Source: Clostridia bacterium (GTDB lineage Bacteria > Bacillota > Clostridia > Oscillospirales > CAG-272). From it: DNA of 37,228 nucleotides. The notes under the pieces were generated by a model. It had not been told where the DNA came from. It did no database searches and saw only the letters and a program-made list of their open reading frames with translations. Made by a program: the position numbers and the translations under genes. Location: contig JAFQRL010000026.1 in the NCBI GenBank assembly GCA_017410065.1, positions 1 to 37,228 of the forward strand, given 5' to 3'. This document shows, one piece after another, positions 8,456 through 16,162 of this stretch; within the stretch, counting starts at the first letter, position 1, and the number at the start of each line of letters is the position of its first letter.

Positions 8456-8490
8456 AAAATGCATTAAAAATAGACATTTTACACGATAAT

Positions 8491-8537
8491 AAAATGAGGC
8501 TATCCAAGAAATCGATCTTGCGTATAGCCTCATTTTT
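8491..8537. terminator. Bidirectional terminator between convergent genes
   Basis: AAAATGAGGCTAT pairs with ATAGCCTCATTTT around a loop of about 20 nt, with A-rich and T-rich flanks on either side. It ends both the plus-strand operon and the minus-strand XRE gene, whose last codons form one arm. Confidence 0.8.
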
Positions 8538-8730
8538 CATTTTTTCTTCCCAATAAATAATCTATGGATACGTCAAAATAGTCGGCAAATTTTATCAGCG
8601 TTTTATAATCTGCCTCGCGCTCGTAGTTTTCATAACGCGATATACTGTTTTGATTCATATTCAGATCCATAGCCAGCTTTAATTGAGATATGCCTCGCTC
8701 CTTGCGAAGTGCCTTAAGACGAAATTCCAT
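8530..8730 (-). CDS. Small XRE/Cro-CI family repressor
   Basis: A 66-residue protein that is essentially one helix-turn-helix domain: LKALRKERGISQLKLAMDL, then NQNSISRYENYEREADYKTL and the typical C-terminal LLGRK. The ribosome binding site AAGGAGG lies just upstream of ATG 8730. It is divergently arranged with the lipoprotein gene at 8856. Two dyads in the shared 125-bp gap overlap the lipoprotein promoter, so the likely role is repression of that gene and of itself. It lies inside the segment bracketed by the duplicated epimerase 3' end, so it may be imported DNA. Confidence 0.88.
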   Translation of the reverse strand: MEFRLKALRKERGISQLKLAMDLNMNQNSISRYENYEREADYKTLIKFADYFDVSIDYLLGRKNEK

Positions 8731-8763
8731 CTTGCCTCCTTGGAAAAATATTATTAATACATC

Positions 8764-8816
8764 TTGACTTTATTATACCATTTTGGTATAATCATAATAT
8801 CCCGATTTGGGATAAT
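8764..8816 (+). promoter_or_regulatory. Promoter overlapped by two operator-like dyads
   Basis: TTGACT (8764-8769), a 17-nt spacer and TATAAT (8787-8792) form a strong plus-strand promoter for the lipoprotein gene. A perfect dyad, TTATACCA-TTT-TGGTATAA (8773-8791), covers its spacer and -10 box. A second dyad, TATCCC-GATTT-GGGATA (8798-8814), is centred 24 bp downstream, over the start region. The pair looks like two sites for the adjacent XRE repressor. Confidence 0.7.
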
Positions 8817-8855
8817 GCAAGTGTAATATATGGTAGATGCGATAAAGGAGAGACT

Positions 8856-11047
8856 ATGAAAGCGATAAAAAGATTGTTTTTGATCCTGCTTGCCCTCGTC
8901 GCGATGATGCTGACTGCGTGCGGTAATGAATCAACCGATACAAGCGGCGATACAGTGATAGGTGATGGTGGACACAGTCATTCGTATGGCGAACGTCAAT
9001 TGCAAAGCCCTGAGAATACGCCTTGCGAAGAGCGAATTTATTTTCAGGTCTGTGGAGAATGTAAAGAGGTAAAATGGCTTCAAGGGACGGAGAAGGACCA
9101 TAAATGGTCGACGGAAACAGTTGCCCCTACATGCGGTGGAGAGGGATACGATCTGTATACCTGCTCTAGCTGCGGTAAGGAGAAAAAAGCAACTATGTTC
9201 CCAACGATATTTTCAATCATACCTGGGAGATAACAAAGATCGTTGAATCAAAATGTAACGAGCTCGGATATTCTTTAAAAACCTGCTCGGGCTGCGGCGA
9301 GACGGAAACAGATAATTTTACCGCTTACGGCGACCATAATAAGATTCTTAAAAGCTCTGGAGACTATCATTGGAATGAGTGCGGATGGTGCTTTGAAACT
9401 CTGGATCTTGAAAGGCACATATTCGATACCTATGAGATCTGCAAGATCTGCGATTCGGGAGCCTATGATGTTCACTGGGAAAAAACTTCTATCAATATTC
9501 AGGTATATGATGGTTATGGGACATCCCCATTCTCAACGGGCACAAGAAGATACTACGCGGGCGATCTCTCACGAACGACTGAACTGGATGTCGCAGTTCG
9601 CACAAGAAACAAATATGCGGCAAAGGCTGCAAACGTTACTATCAATTACTTATATAGCGTTAAAAGGGGAACGGTTGATGATCTTGTTAAACAAACTGTC
9701 GTCTACACTCCCGGGAAATCAATCGACGTTTATTTAGATAATGCCGAAGCCCTTGTTAGAGCTTCAATAAAGGGATGCTTTGCAAATCTTCTTGCCAACA
9801 CAGAGAAGTCCGCCGCCAAGTACGGCACAGGCAAGAACTTCTTTGCGTTTTCTGAGGATGGCTTTGAGGCGAGAAGCTGCTCCAAGGGTTATTATTATGA
9901 GTATATGCGCTCACTCTCGCTTTCCGATGATAAGCTTTATTGCCTTGCCTCGGAGTATTGCACCGACGTTCTTCGGGCATCCCAGGTCATTCCCGTTAAT
10001 GCAGAGTTGATGAATAGCATTGACCCTAATAAGCTTCCTATACTTGATGGAGTTGAACGTAAGGAAGATATGTCTAATATGGAATATCTATACGAGGCTG
10101 TTTGGGCTAAGAAGTGGGATTACGATGTGCTTCTGAAGCTCTGTAACGCCGTGTTCGTGGATAGGGGTACCGCCGTAACGGGCGGCGTGGCAAACGCGGA
10201 TATCACCGATGTCCTTGGCTTTGGCGTTACAACCAATAGTTTCGCTTCTTGCTCGCTGGGAATACTTTATTCGTCGGGTGTGGAAATACTGACAAAGCAG
10301 TTCCTCACAGCCGAGGCAAAATCAGAGGCTGAAGCCAAAGGACTTGGCGACTGTATTGCGGGCGACTATCTTATCACCTATCCCGAGACCAACAGCGAAT
10401 TGACCGCTCTGGCTAATACGCTTAACAGATTCTTTACCAAAGGCGCTACTCAGGGCGTTGCGCTTGGCGATCGATTCGAGCTCCGTTCAAGCTTCGCATC
10501 GGGAGATCTACTCTTTGGCTCCGTGATCTGTCTTGGAGAGCTTGAAGATGAGAGTTATCAGGGGCTGAGGGTTGGCGAGGGCTTCGGTATCGTTCCCGTT
10601 CCGGTTTATAAAGTGGGTAATGAATATAATACTGTTGTGCACGGCGGTGCAAACATCCTTGCTATTGCGCGGGCAACAGACCGCTTTGAGCAGGTTTCGG
10701 CGTTTCTTGATTATCAATCGAGAAATTCCTCAAATATCCTTGAGCTTTACTGCGAGATAATGTGCTCACAAATAATTGACCAAGCCGAAAATGATTACAA
10801 TGCGTTGATGTTCAGATATATTAGTAGCCGTATTGGCGGTTCTCTGGATACAACGTACGATTATCTTTTGGAAGGCCTCTTTAATTCCGATGTTATTGCG
10901 GGGGATAATCCTGTTTTAGAGTGGGAAAAATACTTAATAGAAAAGAAATATCAGATTACCGATATGGATACTGTTTACCGTAATAAAATTGCCGGAAGAA
11001 GTGAGTATCTCAAGCTTGTTATTGAAACGTGGAATCGGTTAAGATAG
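8856..11047 (+). pseudogene. Lipoprotein with Cys-pair repeats and solute-binding-like C-terminus, frameshifted
   Basis: The 5' frame (8856-9233) starts with a lipoprotein signal peptide (LILLALVAMMLTAC, lipobox Cys about residue 22) and enters Cys-pair repeats (CxxC, HxW, TCxxCG). It then ends in nonsense after the A6 run at 9183-9188. The -1 frame continues the same repeat pattern without interruption (HTWEITKIVESKC, TCSGCGETE) and is open to 11047. One extra A in the run would restore about 730 residues reading KKSNYVPN across the join. The C-terminal 400 residues resemble family 1 extracellular solute-binding proteins (weak, by pattern). Candidate causes are a one-base deletion, recoding or transcript slippage at A6, or an assembly error. 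Its promoter lies under the XRE operators. Confidence 0.65.
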
Positions 11048-11050
11048 CAT

Positions 11051-11094
11051 AAAGAATATAACAAATGCCGCGGAGTATATCAGGCCGCTGCTTT
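11051..11094 (+). pseudogene. Remnant of the 3' end of the sugar epimerase gene
   Basis: These 44 bp match 8411-8454 at 40 positions and read KNITNAAEYIRPLL followed by TGA, against KDITKAAEYIRQLL and TGA in the intact gene. The remnant begins 4 nt after the lipoprotein stop. The intact copy and remnant bracket the XRE/lipoprotein block, as expected if that block was inserted at the end of the epimerase gene. Confidence 0.8.
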
Positions 11095-11174
11095 GATTCT
11101 GACGGCAGGGATCGGTTTGATGAAGGCTTATAAAAGTCCAACAATTTAATTAAAAAATCCACATAAAATCGTGC

Positions 11175-11213
11175 GACCGCGGATTGACTTATCCGCGGTC
11201 GTTGTGTTATAAT
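11175..11213 (+). promoter_or_regulatory. Promoter with its -35 box in a perfect hairpin, upstream of the HD gene
   Basis: GACCGCGGAT (11175-11184) pairs perfectly with ATCCGCGGTC (11191-11200) across a 6-nt loop. TTGACT (11184-11189) sits at that loop, and TATAAT (11208-11213) follows after 18 nt. The dyad could be an operator, or a leftover terminator for transcription entering from upstream. Confidence 0.6.
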
Positions 11214-11242
11214 TAAGGAAGAAAGCTTAAAAAGGAGTAAAT

Positions 11243-11899
11243 ATGAAGGTAAATTTTGAAAGAATTAAGAACGATGAGGCGATACGCACCTATATTATGG
11301 CGGCGGATGCTTCGCTTGTTGCGCTCGGTTATACCGAGCATAGCTTTGCTCACGTGATCCGCGTTTCCTCGGAGGCGGCGAGGATCCTTGAAACCCTCGG
11401 GTATGACGAAAAGACGGTTGAGCTTGCGAGGATCGCGGGCTATATGCACGATATCGGAAATCTTGTGAACAGAGAGGAGCACTCTCAATCGGGCGCGGTG
11501 ATGGCGTTCAGAATACTTGACAATATGGGTATGCCTCCCGAGGATATTGCCACGGTGGTTACGGCTATCGGTAATCACGACGAGGGCACGGGTGTGCCTG
11601 TGAATGCGGTGGCGGCGGCACTTATTCTTGCGGATAAGAGCGACGTTCGCAGAAGTCGCGTGCGCAATTCGGACACCCTCACCTTCGATATTCACGACCG
11701 AGTTAATTATTCGGTTACCGATTCGGCTCTGATAATCGAGGAGGGGAAGATCAAGCTCACCCTGAAAATCGATACGGAGATCTCCTCCATAATGGACTAT
11801 TTTGAAATATTCCTCCAGAGAATGACGATGTGCCGTCGCGCGGCAGAGGAGCTTGGGCTTTCCTTCAAGCTTGCCATAAACGATCAAAGCTTTATCTGA
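11243..11899 (+). CDS. HD-domain phosphohydrolase
   Basis: A 218-residue cytoplasmic protein with ribosome binding site AAAAGGAG. The HD metal-binding elements are visible: an early His (HSFAHVIRVS), the HD pair in AGYMHDIGNL, a later His in IGNHDEG, and Asp in ILADKSDVRRSR. This is the arrangement of small HD phosphohydrolases, which act on nucleotides or other phosphate esters. The C-terminal 60 residues (KIKLTLKIDTEISS) look like a small added beta domain. It stands 113 nt before the GH36-like gene and may share its transcript. Substrate unknown. Confidence 0.85.
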   Translation: MKVNFERIKNDEAIRTYIMAADASLVALGYTEHSFAHVIRVSSEAARILETLGYDEKTVELARIAGYMHDIGNLVNREEHSQSGAVMAFRILDNMGMPPEDIATVVTAIGNHDEGTGVPVNAVAAALILADKSDVRRSRVRNSDTLTFDIHDRVNYSVTDSALIIEEGKIKLTLKIDTEISSIMDYFEIFLQRMTMCRRAAEELGLSFKLAINDQSFI

Positions 11900-12012
11900 T
11901 CGGGCGCGGGGCTCGCACCTTGCGAGGAAACGGTCAGCTTTATTTGATCGGCTGTGGCGGCTCGCCATTTACAGAGCCGGCGCAAATATAAAACGTATCA
12001 GGGGAGCAGAAA

Positions 12013-14139
12013 ATGGATAAAAAATATTATGCAAGCTTCAAGCATTATATGGTGATCTTCGATGAAGGAAGTAATACGCTTGACCTTATAAACGAAAAGC
12101 ACGGCGCGAGGGTAGAGCTTCATTTTGACGGACTTTATCATCGCGGTGAGTGCGTGTATTCTTATGAGGATTTTGAATCGGTTTCGGTGTCGCGCGGCGG
12201 CTCCGACCTTGTACGCGAGCTGGTTATCGCATATAGGCATAAGGACGCTAATGCGCCGAAGGCAGAGGTGTGCGTGAGGGTGGATTCAAGAGGAATAACC
12301 CTTGTATCGAGAGAGACCGATCATTATGAATTCCGCGCATCGGGACATATCTGTCTCGGCGAGTGGGAAGACCTTATCTCGCTTTCCTCAAGAGAGGATT
12401 CGGACACAGCCCTTCGCTCGGCGATAGGTCCTGCAAGCTCTCTCGGAGATAATGCGATATACGATAAAAAAAGAGACATCGCGCTTTGCATAGATAACTG
12501 CCTCGGATTAAAAATAGCCTTTGATTGGAAGGCTATGCAATACGGCTTTGCGATAAAAACAAAGACCGAGGGCGTCGCCGAGTACATAAGGTTTTATGTA
12601 AAGGAAGGTTTACTTTCCAAAAGATATGATTTTGACTACGTGCCCCTGAAAAAACGCGGAAAATTTGACACGCCCCCCGCGGGATTTATGACTTGGTATG
12701 CCTTGAAGTTCGCCGCTTGCGAGGAAAGCGTGCTTCGAAATATCAATTTTCAGCGGGATCATCTCAAGGATTTTGGCGCGAACACCTTCTGGGTGGACTG
12801 GGAGTGGTGCCATCGCAGATACGAGCGCGAGAGGGACGACGGCGTAAACAACCTCGTGCCCGATAGTGAAAAGTATCCGCGAGGGCTCGGCTTCATATCC
12901 GAAAAGATCAAGGAGGCGGGCTTCCTCTCTGCCTTGTGGGTCGGGGCGACCAACGATATTTCGATGTCTGATTTTGAGGTGGAGCACCCCGAGGTGAGCC
13001 TTGCTCACAACGAGACCTGGAGCGGTCTTTACTATTACGATATAACGAGTGACGCATACCTTAACGGATATCTGCCGAAGGTTATGGGTCAGATAAGGTC
13101 CTGGGGCTACGATGCGGTAAAATTCGACACTCTCCCCAATTGCATAATGGCGCACGAAGCCTTCCACGGCAATATGGCGCACCCCGAGCAGACCACCTTC
13201 ACGGCGTACAGGAATATGCTTGCTCGCACAAGAGAGCTTCTCGGCGAGGATACCTTTATGCTCGGTTGCGGAGGAAGTCAGGGTGCCGCGGTGTGGGGTA
13301 TCGGCTATTTCGATGCAACGAGGATCGGCCCCGATCTTTTCACCTGGGATAAATTCTGCGAGACCCTCGGTAAGGTCCGCGACTTCTATCCTCTCCACAA
13401 CAGAGCAATAATGATAGATGCTGATAACGTGGTTCTTCGCGATGAATACAGCACCGAGGCGGAGGCGAGAAGCCGACTTGCGGCAATTGCCCTCACGGGT
13501 CTTCCCCTCACCTTCGGCGACGATCTTCCGAGCCTTCCCGCCTCTCGCGTTGATATCCTGAAGCGCGGACTACCCGTGCCAGACTCGACTCCCACCCAGC
13601 TTTCACCTCCCATCTCCGACGGTGTATCACAGCTATACGTAACGAAGGTGGAGCGAGAATTTGAAAGCTACACCTTGATAGGACTTCTTAATATGTCAGA
13701 TAAGCCTATAAGACGCAAGCTTTGCTTCGTCTCCGATATTGGGATAGAGGCGGGAGAATATTATGCATACAGCTTCTTTGAGGACCGTGAGATAGCTGTC
13801 GGCGAGGATAGCATCGCGCTTTGCGTCGAGCCTCACGACACCGCGGTGATTGCTCTGCGTAAAAAGAAGAATATACCGCAGATAATATCCACCTCCCGCC
13901 ATATCACCTCGGGCGCGGCAGAGCTTCTCTCGCTTGATTTTGCGGACGATCGGCTCACCTTCTCGGCGCGTCTTGTGAAGGACGATGAATACCGCGTTAG
14001 GGTTGCTGTCCCCGATAGCTACCGCGCCGTGAGCGCAAGCCTCGGTAAGCTTTCAGCCGACTCAAAGCGTGCCACCCTCACCTTTATGCCAAGTGCGACA
14101 GGCGAATATAAATTTGATATAAGCTTTGATAAAATCTAA
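12013..14139 (+). CDS. GH36-like (clan GH-D) alpha-galactosidase
   Basis: A 708-residue enzyme without a signal peptide, so a cytoplasmic glycosidase acting on imported oligosaccharides. Residues 1-210 form the N-terminal beta-sandwich, about 220-520 the TIM barrel (TFWVDWEW, then GYDAVKFD), and the rest the C-terminal beta domain. Asp372 in VKFD fits the clan GH-D nucleophile, and Asp441 in TRIGPD fits the acid/base (the RxGxD-type motif). The length matches GH36. Alpha-galactosidase is the family's commonest activity, but alpha-N-acetylgalactosaminidase and other specificities occur. The start ATG follows GGGGAG. A strong terminator ends the unit. Confidence 0.8.
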   Translation: MDKKYYASFKHYMVIFDEGSNTLDLINEKHGARVELHFDGLYHRGECVYSYEDFESVSVSRGGSDLVRELVIAYRHKDANAPKAEVCVRVDSRGITLVSRETDHYEFRASGHICLGEWEDLISLSSREDSDTALRSAIGPASSLGDNAIYDKKRDIALCIDNCLGLKIAFDWKAMQYGFAIKTKTEGVAEYIRFYVKEGLLSKRYDFDYVPLKKRGKFDTPPAGFMTWYALKFAACEESVLRNINFQRDHLKDFGANTFWVDWEWCHRRYERERDDGVNNLVPDSEKYPRGLGFISEKIKEAGFLSALWVGATNDISMSDFEVEHPEVSLAHNETWSGLYYYDITSDAYLNGYLPKVMGQIRSWGYDAVKFDTLPNCIMAHEAFHGNMAHPEQTTFTAYRNMLARTRELLGEDTFMLGCGGSQGAAVWGIGYFDATRIGPDLFTWDKFCETLGKVRDFYPLHNRAIMIDADNVVLRDEYSTEAEARSRLAAIALTGLPLTFGDDLPSLPASRVDILKRGLPVPDSTPTQLSPPISDGVSQLYVTKVEREFESYTLIGLLNMSDKPIRRKLCFVSDIGIEAGEYYAYSFFEDREIAVGEDSIALCVEPHDTAVIALRKKKNIPQIISTSRHITSGAAELLSLDFADDRLTFSARLVKDDEYRVRVAVPDSYRAVSASLGKLSADSKRATLTFMPSATGEYKFDISFDKI

Positions 14140-14143
14140 AGCG

Positions 14144-14182
14144 AAAAGACCTTGCAAGGGAAATCCAAGCAAGGTCTTTTTT
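14144..14182 (+). terminator. Rho-independent terminator after the GH36-like gene
   Basis: AAAAGACCTTGC pairs with GCAAGGTCTTTT around a 13-nt loop and is followed by further T residues. Because it is AT-closed it could also serve the convergent minus-strand gene ending at 14245. Confidence 0.85.
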
Positions 14183-14244
14183 GTTAAATATGTAAACAAA
14201 TATTTGCAAATATCTATATTTTTGCGTTAAAACAGATGGAATAA

Positions 14245-14868
14245 CTAATTATTAAGAGGCTCAAAATCCTCGGCTCCGTGATAGCAAACGGGACACACAA
14301 AATCCTCGGGAAGCTCGTCTGCCTCGTGGATATATCCGCATATCTGGCACACGTATCCGCGAGTCTTTGCTTCTGCCTTTGGCTTTGGTTTGACGTTTGT
14401 GTGGTAGTAGTCGTAGGTCATAGTTTTTCCATCGGCAACCACCGCCGATTCGGTAACTGTGCAGATAAAGAGACCGTGGGTGCCAAGGTCAATATAATTA
14501 TCCACTCTTAAGGATATATAGGAGTTTATGTACTTCGGCAAAACCACAAGACCGTTGCCCGAGCGAGGCGGCGTGCAAAGCTCAAATTTATCGGTGTCTC
14601 TGCCGCTCTTGAAGCCGAACTCCTCAAACACCTTAAAGGGGGCGTCCTCGGTGAGGCAATTGATATTCATTTCTCTTGTTTCAAGGATAGTGTCGTGAGA
14701 ATAATTCAGCTTGTTGATGGCAACTGCCACTCTCTCGGGAGATGAGGTCAGCTGCATAACCGAATTACCTATCATTCCGTTGTCTCGTATTCCATCGTGG
14801 GAGGTTATAACGTAAAGTCCGTATCCAATGTTGAAAAGTGCCTTGGGATCTCTTTTTGTTTCTGACAT
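14245..14868 (-). CDS. Flavin reductase-rubredoxin fusion (high-molecular-weight rubredoxin)
   Basis: A 207-residue fusion. Residues 1-155 are a flavin reductase-like FMN-binding domain (YGLYVITS, then NGMIGNSVMQLTSSPERVAVAINK). Residues 170-205 are a rubredoxin (YVCQICGYIHE and FVCPVCYHGAEDFE) with all four iron-binding Cys, joined by a Lys/Pro-rich linker. In anaerobes such proteins pass electrons from NAD(P)H to flavodiiron proteins that reduce O2 or NO, so it probably serves oxidative-stress defence; no flavodiiron gene lies in the window. A 16-bp palindrome lies upstream of its -10 box. The ribosome binding site is AAAGGAG. Confidence 0.9.
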   Translation of the reverse strand: MSETKRDPKALFNIGYGLYVITSHDGIRDNGMIGNSVMQLTSSPERVAVAINKLNYSHDTILETREMNINCLTEDAPFKVFEEFGFKSGRDTDKFELCTPPRSGNGLVVLPKYINSYISLRVDNYIDLGTHGLFICTVTESAVVADGKTMTYDYYHTNVKPKPKAEAKTRGYVCQICGYIHEADELPEDFVCPVCYHGAEDFEPLNN

Positions 14869-14933
14869 TTTTGGGGTCTCCTTTCGGTGTGCGGCGGCTT
14901 CCTGGGCCTTGCCTGTTTTGTTTTTGTATTTAA

Positions 14934-14976
14934 ATTATAGCATAACGCATAAGAGAAATCTGTTGAATATTCAACA
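14934..14976 (-). promoter_or_regulatory. Promoter of the rubredoxin fusion with a Rex-like palindrome
   Basis: TATAAT is present on the minus strand at 14939-14934 but no good -35 box stands 17 nt upstream. Immediately there lies the perfect 16-bp palindrome TGTTGAATATTCAACA (14961-14976). Extended, it reads TTGTTGA-N4-TCAACA, close to the clostridial Rex site TTGTTAA-N4-TTAACAA. NAD(H)-dependent control would fit the gene's function (inference). Confidence 0.5.
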
Positions 14977-15008
14977 AACCGAGAAAAACTGAAATTTCAA
15001 GAAAAAAA

Positions 15009-15890
15009 TTATTTTGCCCTGACCCAAAGAAGTCGGTTGTCCTCTATTACCGCGCGAAGCTCTCCGATGTCGTAGAGATAGCTGATATATGAGCGCAACG
15101 TGCTGCCAACGAGGGCGTATTGCTCTGTGGTCAGGGTGAGGCCGAAGTGATCCATTATAGCCTTCAATATATCGTCTTGCCCCGAGGGTGTGTCGCAAAT
15201 TTCACGTATTGTATCTATAATTTCAAGAGTCTTCCCTAGGTTCAGCTCTGCCAGGGGAGCGATATTTTCGGTGGGGGCGGCGTGAGAAGGAATATAGATT
15301 TTAGCTTCAAGGCTCGGCAGAAGCTTAAGGGTCTCAATGTATTTTCCAATATCGTATATATAGCCGACACCGTATTTTTCAAGGGTCTCGGCGGAGGAGA
15401 GCGAGTCGGCGATAAACAAAGCTCCGTCGTCTGTTTTGAAGCCAACCATATCAGGGGAGTGCCCCCGAAGCTCGATAAGCTTTATATTCTTCGGCAGACT
15501 ATCCTCCGTGAGAGGCTGTGCCGCACTTTCCTCGGCGAGAAGAAATTTGTTTCGGAGTGCCGATGGCGGGCAAGCACCGAAAAGAAGCGAGGGCTCAAGG
15601 ATCGTGTGGCGCGTGAAGTCCTGCTCTATGCCATAGGCAAAAACGGGACACCCCGTCTGCTCTATGAGGTATTTATTGCCGCCGATATGGTCTGCGTGAG
15701 AGTGGGTGTTATATATGGCACGAAGTCTCCAGCCTTGCCCGTCTAGCACCGCCCGCGCCTTTTTCGCGGCAGAGCGATCTTTTCCGCTGTCTATGAGCAC
15801 GACCTCGTCCTCTCCAACCTTAACAATACCGATCTTCGATGGGCAATCCAGATAATATGCGCTTTCCGTAACCTGTATCAGCTCGTACAT
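15009..15890 (-). CDS. MBL-fold metallo-hydrolase
   Basis: A 293-residue cytoplasmic protein with the metallo-beta-lactamase metal motif HSHADH (H63-x-H65-x-D67-H68), a following GHSPDM histidine, Asp in FIADSL and a final His in IPSHAAP. Residues 220-293 form a helical C-terminal domain like the winged-helix extension of glyoxalase II/RNase-Z-like hydrolases. It precedes the rubredoxin fusion on the same strand but is separated from it by 140 nt with a separate promoter. Substrate cannot be told; thiolester or phosphodiester hydrolysis is typical. The ribosome binding site is AAAAAGGAG. Confidence 0.88.
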   Translation of the reverse strand: MYELIQVTESAYYLDCPSKIGIVKVGEDEVVLIDSGKDRSAAKKARAVLDGQGWRLRAIYNTHSHADHIGGNKYLIEQTGCPVFAYGIEQDFTRHTILEPSLLFGACPPSALRNKFLLAEESAAQPLTEDSLPKNIKLIELRGHSPDMVGFKTDDGALFIADSLSSAETLEKYGVGYIYDIGKYIETLKLLPSLEAKIYIPSHAAPTENIAPLAELNLGKTLEIIDTIREICDTPSGQDDILKAIMDHFGLTLTTEQYALVGSTLRSYISYLYDIGELRAVIEDNRLLWVRAK

Positions 15891-15982
15891 TTTATTCTCC
15901 TTTTTTAAGTGGCGTTACTGTGGAGCAGCTTTTTTTAATTGCGATAATGTGGAGCAACGCGGTATTCAAATTCCTCAATTAT

Positions 15983-16011
15983 ATTTTGCCATATAGAGTC
16001 CTCTTTGTCAA
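15983..16011 (-). promoter_or_regulatory. Promoter of the MBL-fold gene
   Basis: On the minus strand, TTGACA (16011-16006), a 17-nt spacer and CAAAAT (15988-15983). TATAAT starts a few bases further on but at too long a spacing. The leader is about 85 nt. Confidence 0.6.
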
Positions 16012-16105
16012 GTGGAAAACGGGAAATGTGATAATTAAATTTGCCTCTCAAAATATATTCTTTTGACTAAAAGGTACATAATCTCTGCAACTTGCGCTCT
16101 TTCTC

Positions 16106-16134
16106 TTGCATAAGGGGGAGTGATGTGGTATAAT
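16106..16134 (+). promoter_or_regulatory. Promoter of the large glycosidase gene
   Basis: TTGCAT (16106-16111), a 17-nt spacer and TATAAT (16129-16134). The ribosome binding site AAGGAG (16151-16156) and ATG 16163 follow. Confidence 0.75.
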
Positions 16135-16162
16135 ATCATCAATAAAGCGAAAGGAGCCCGAT

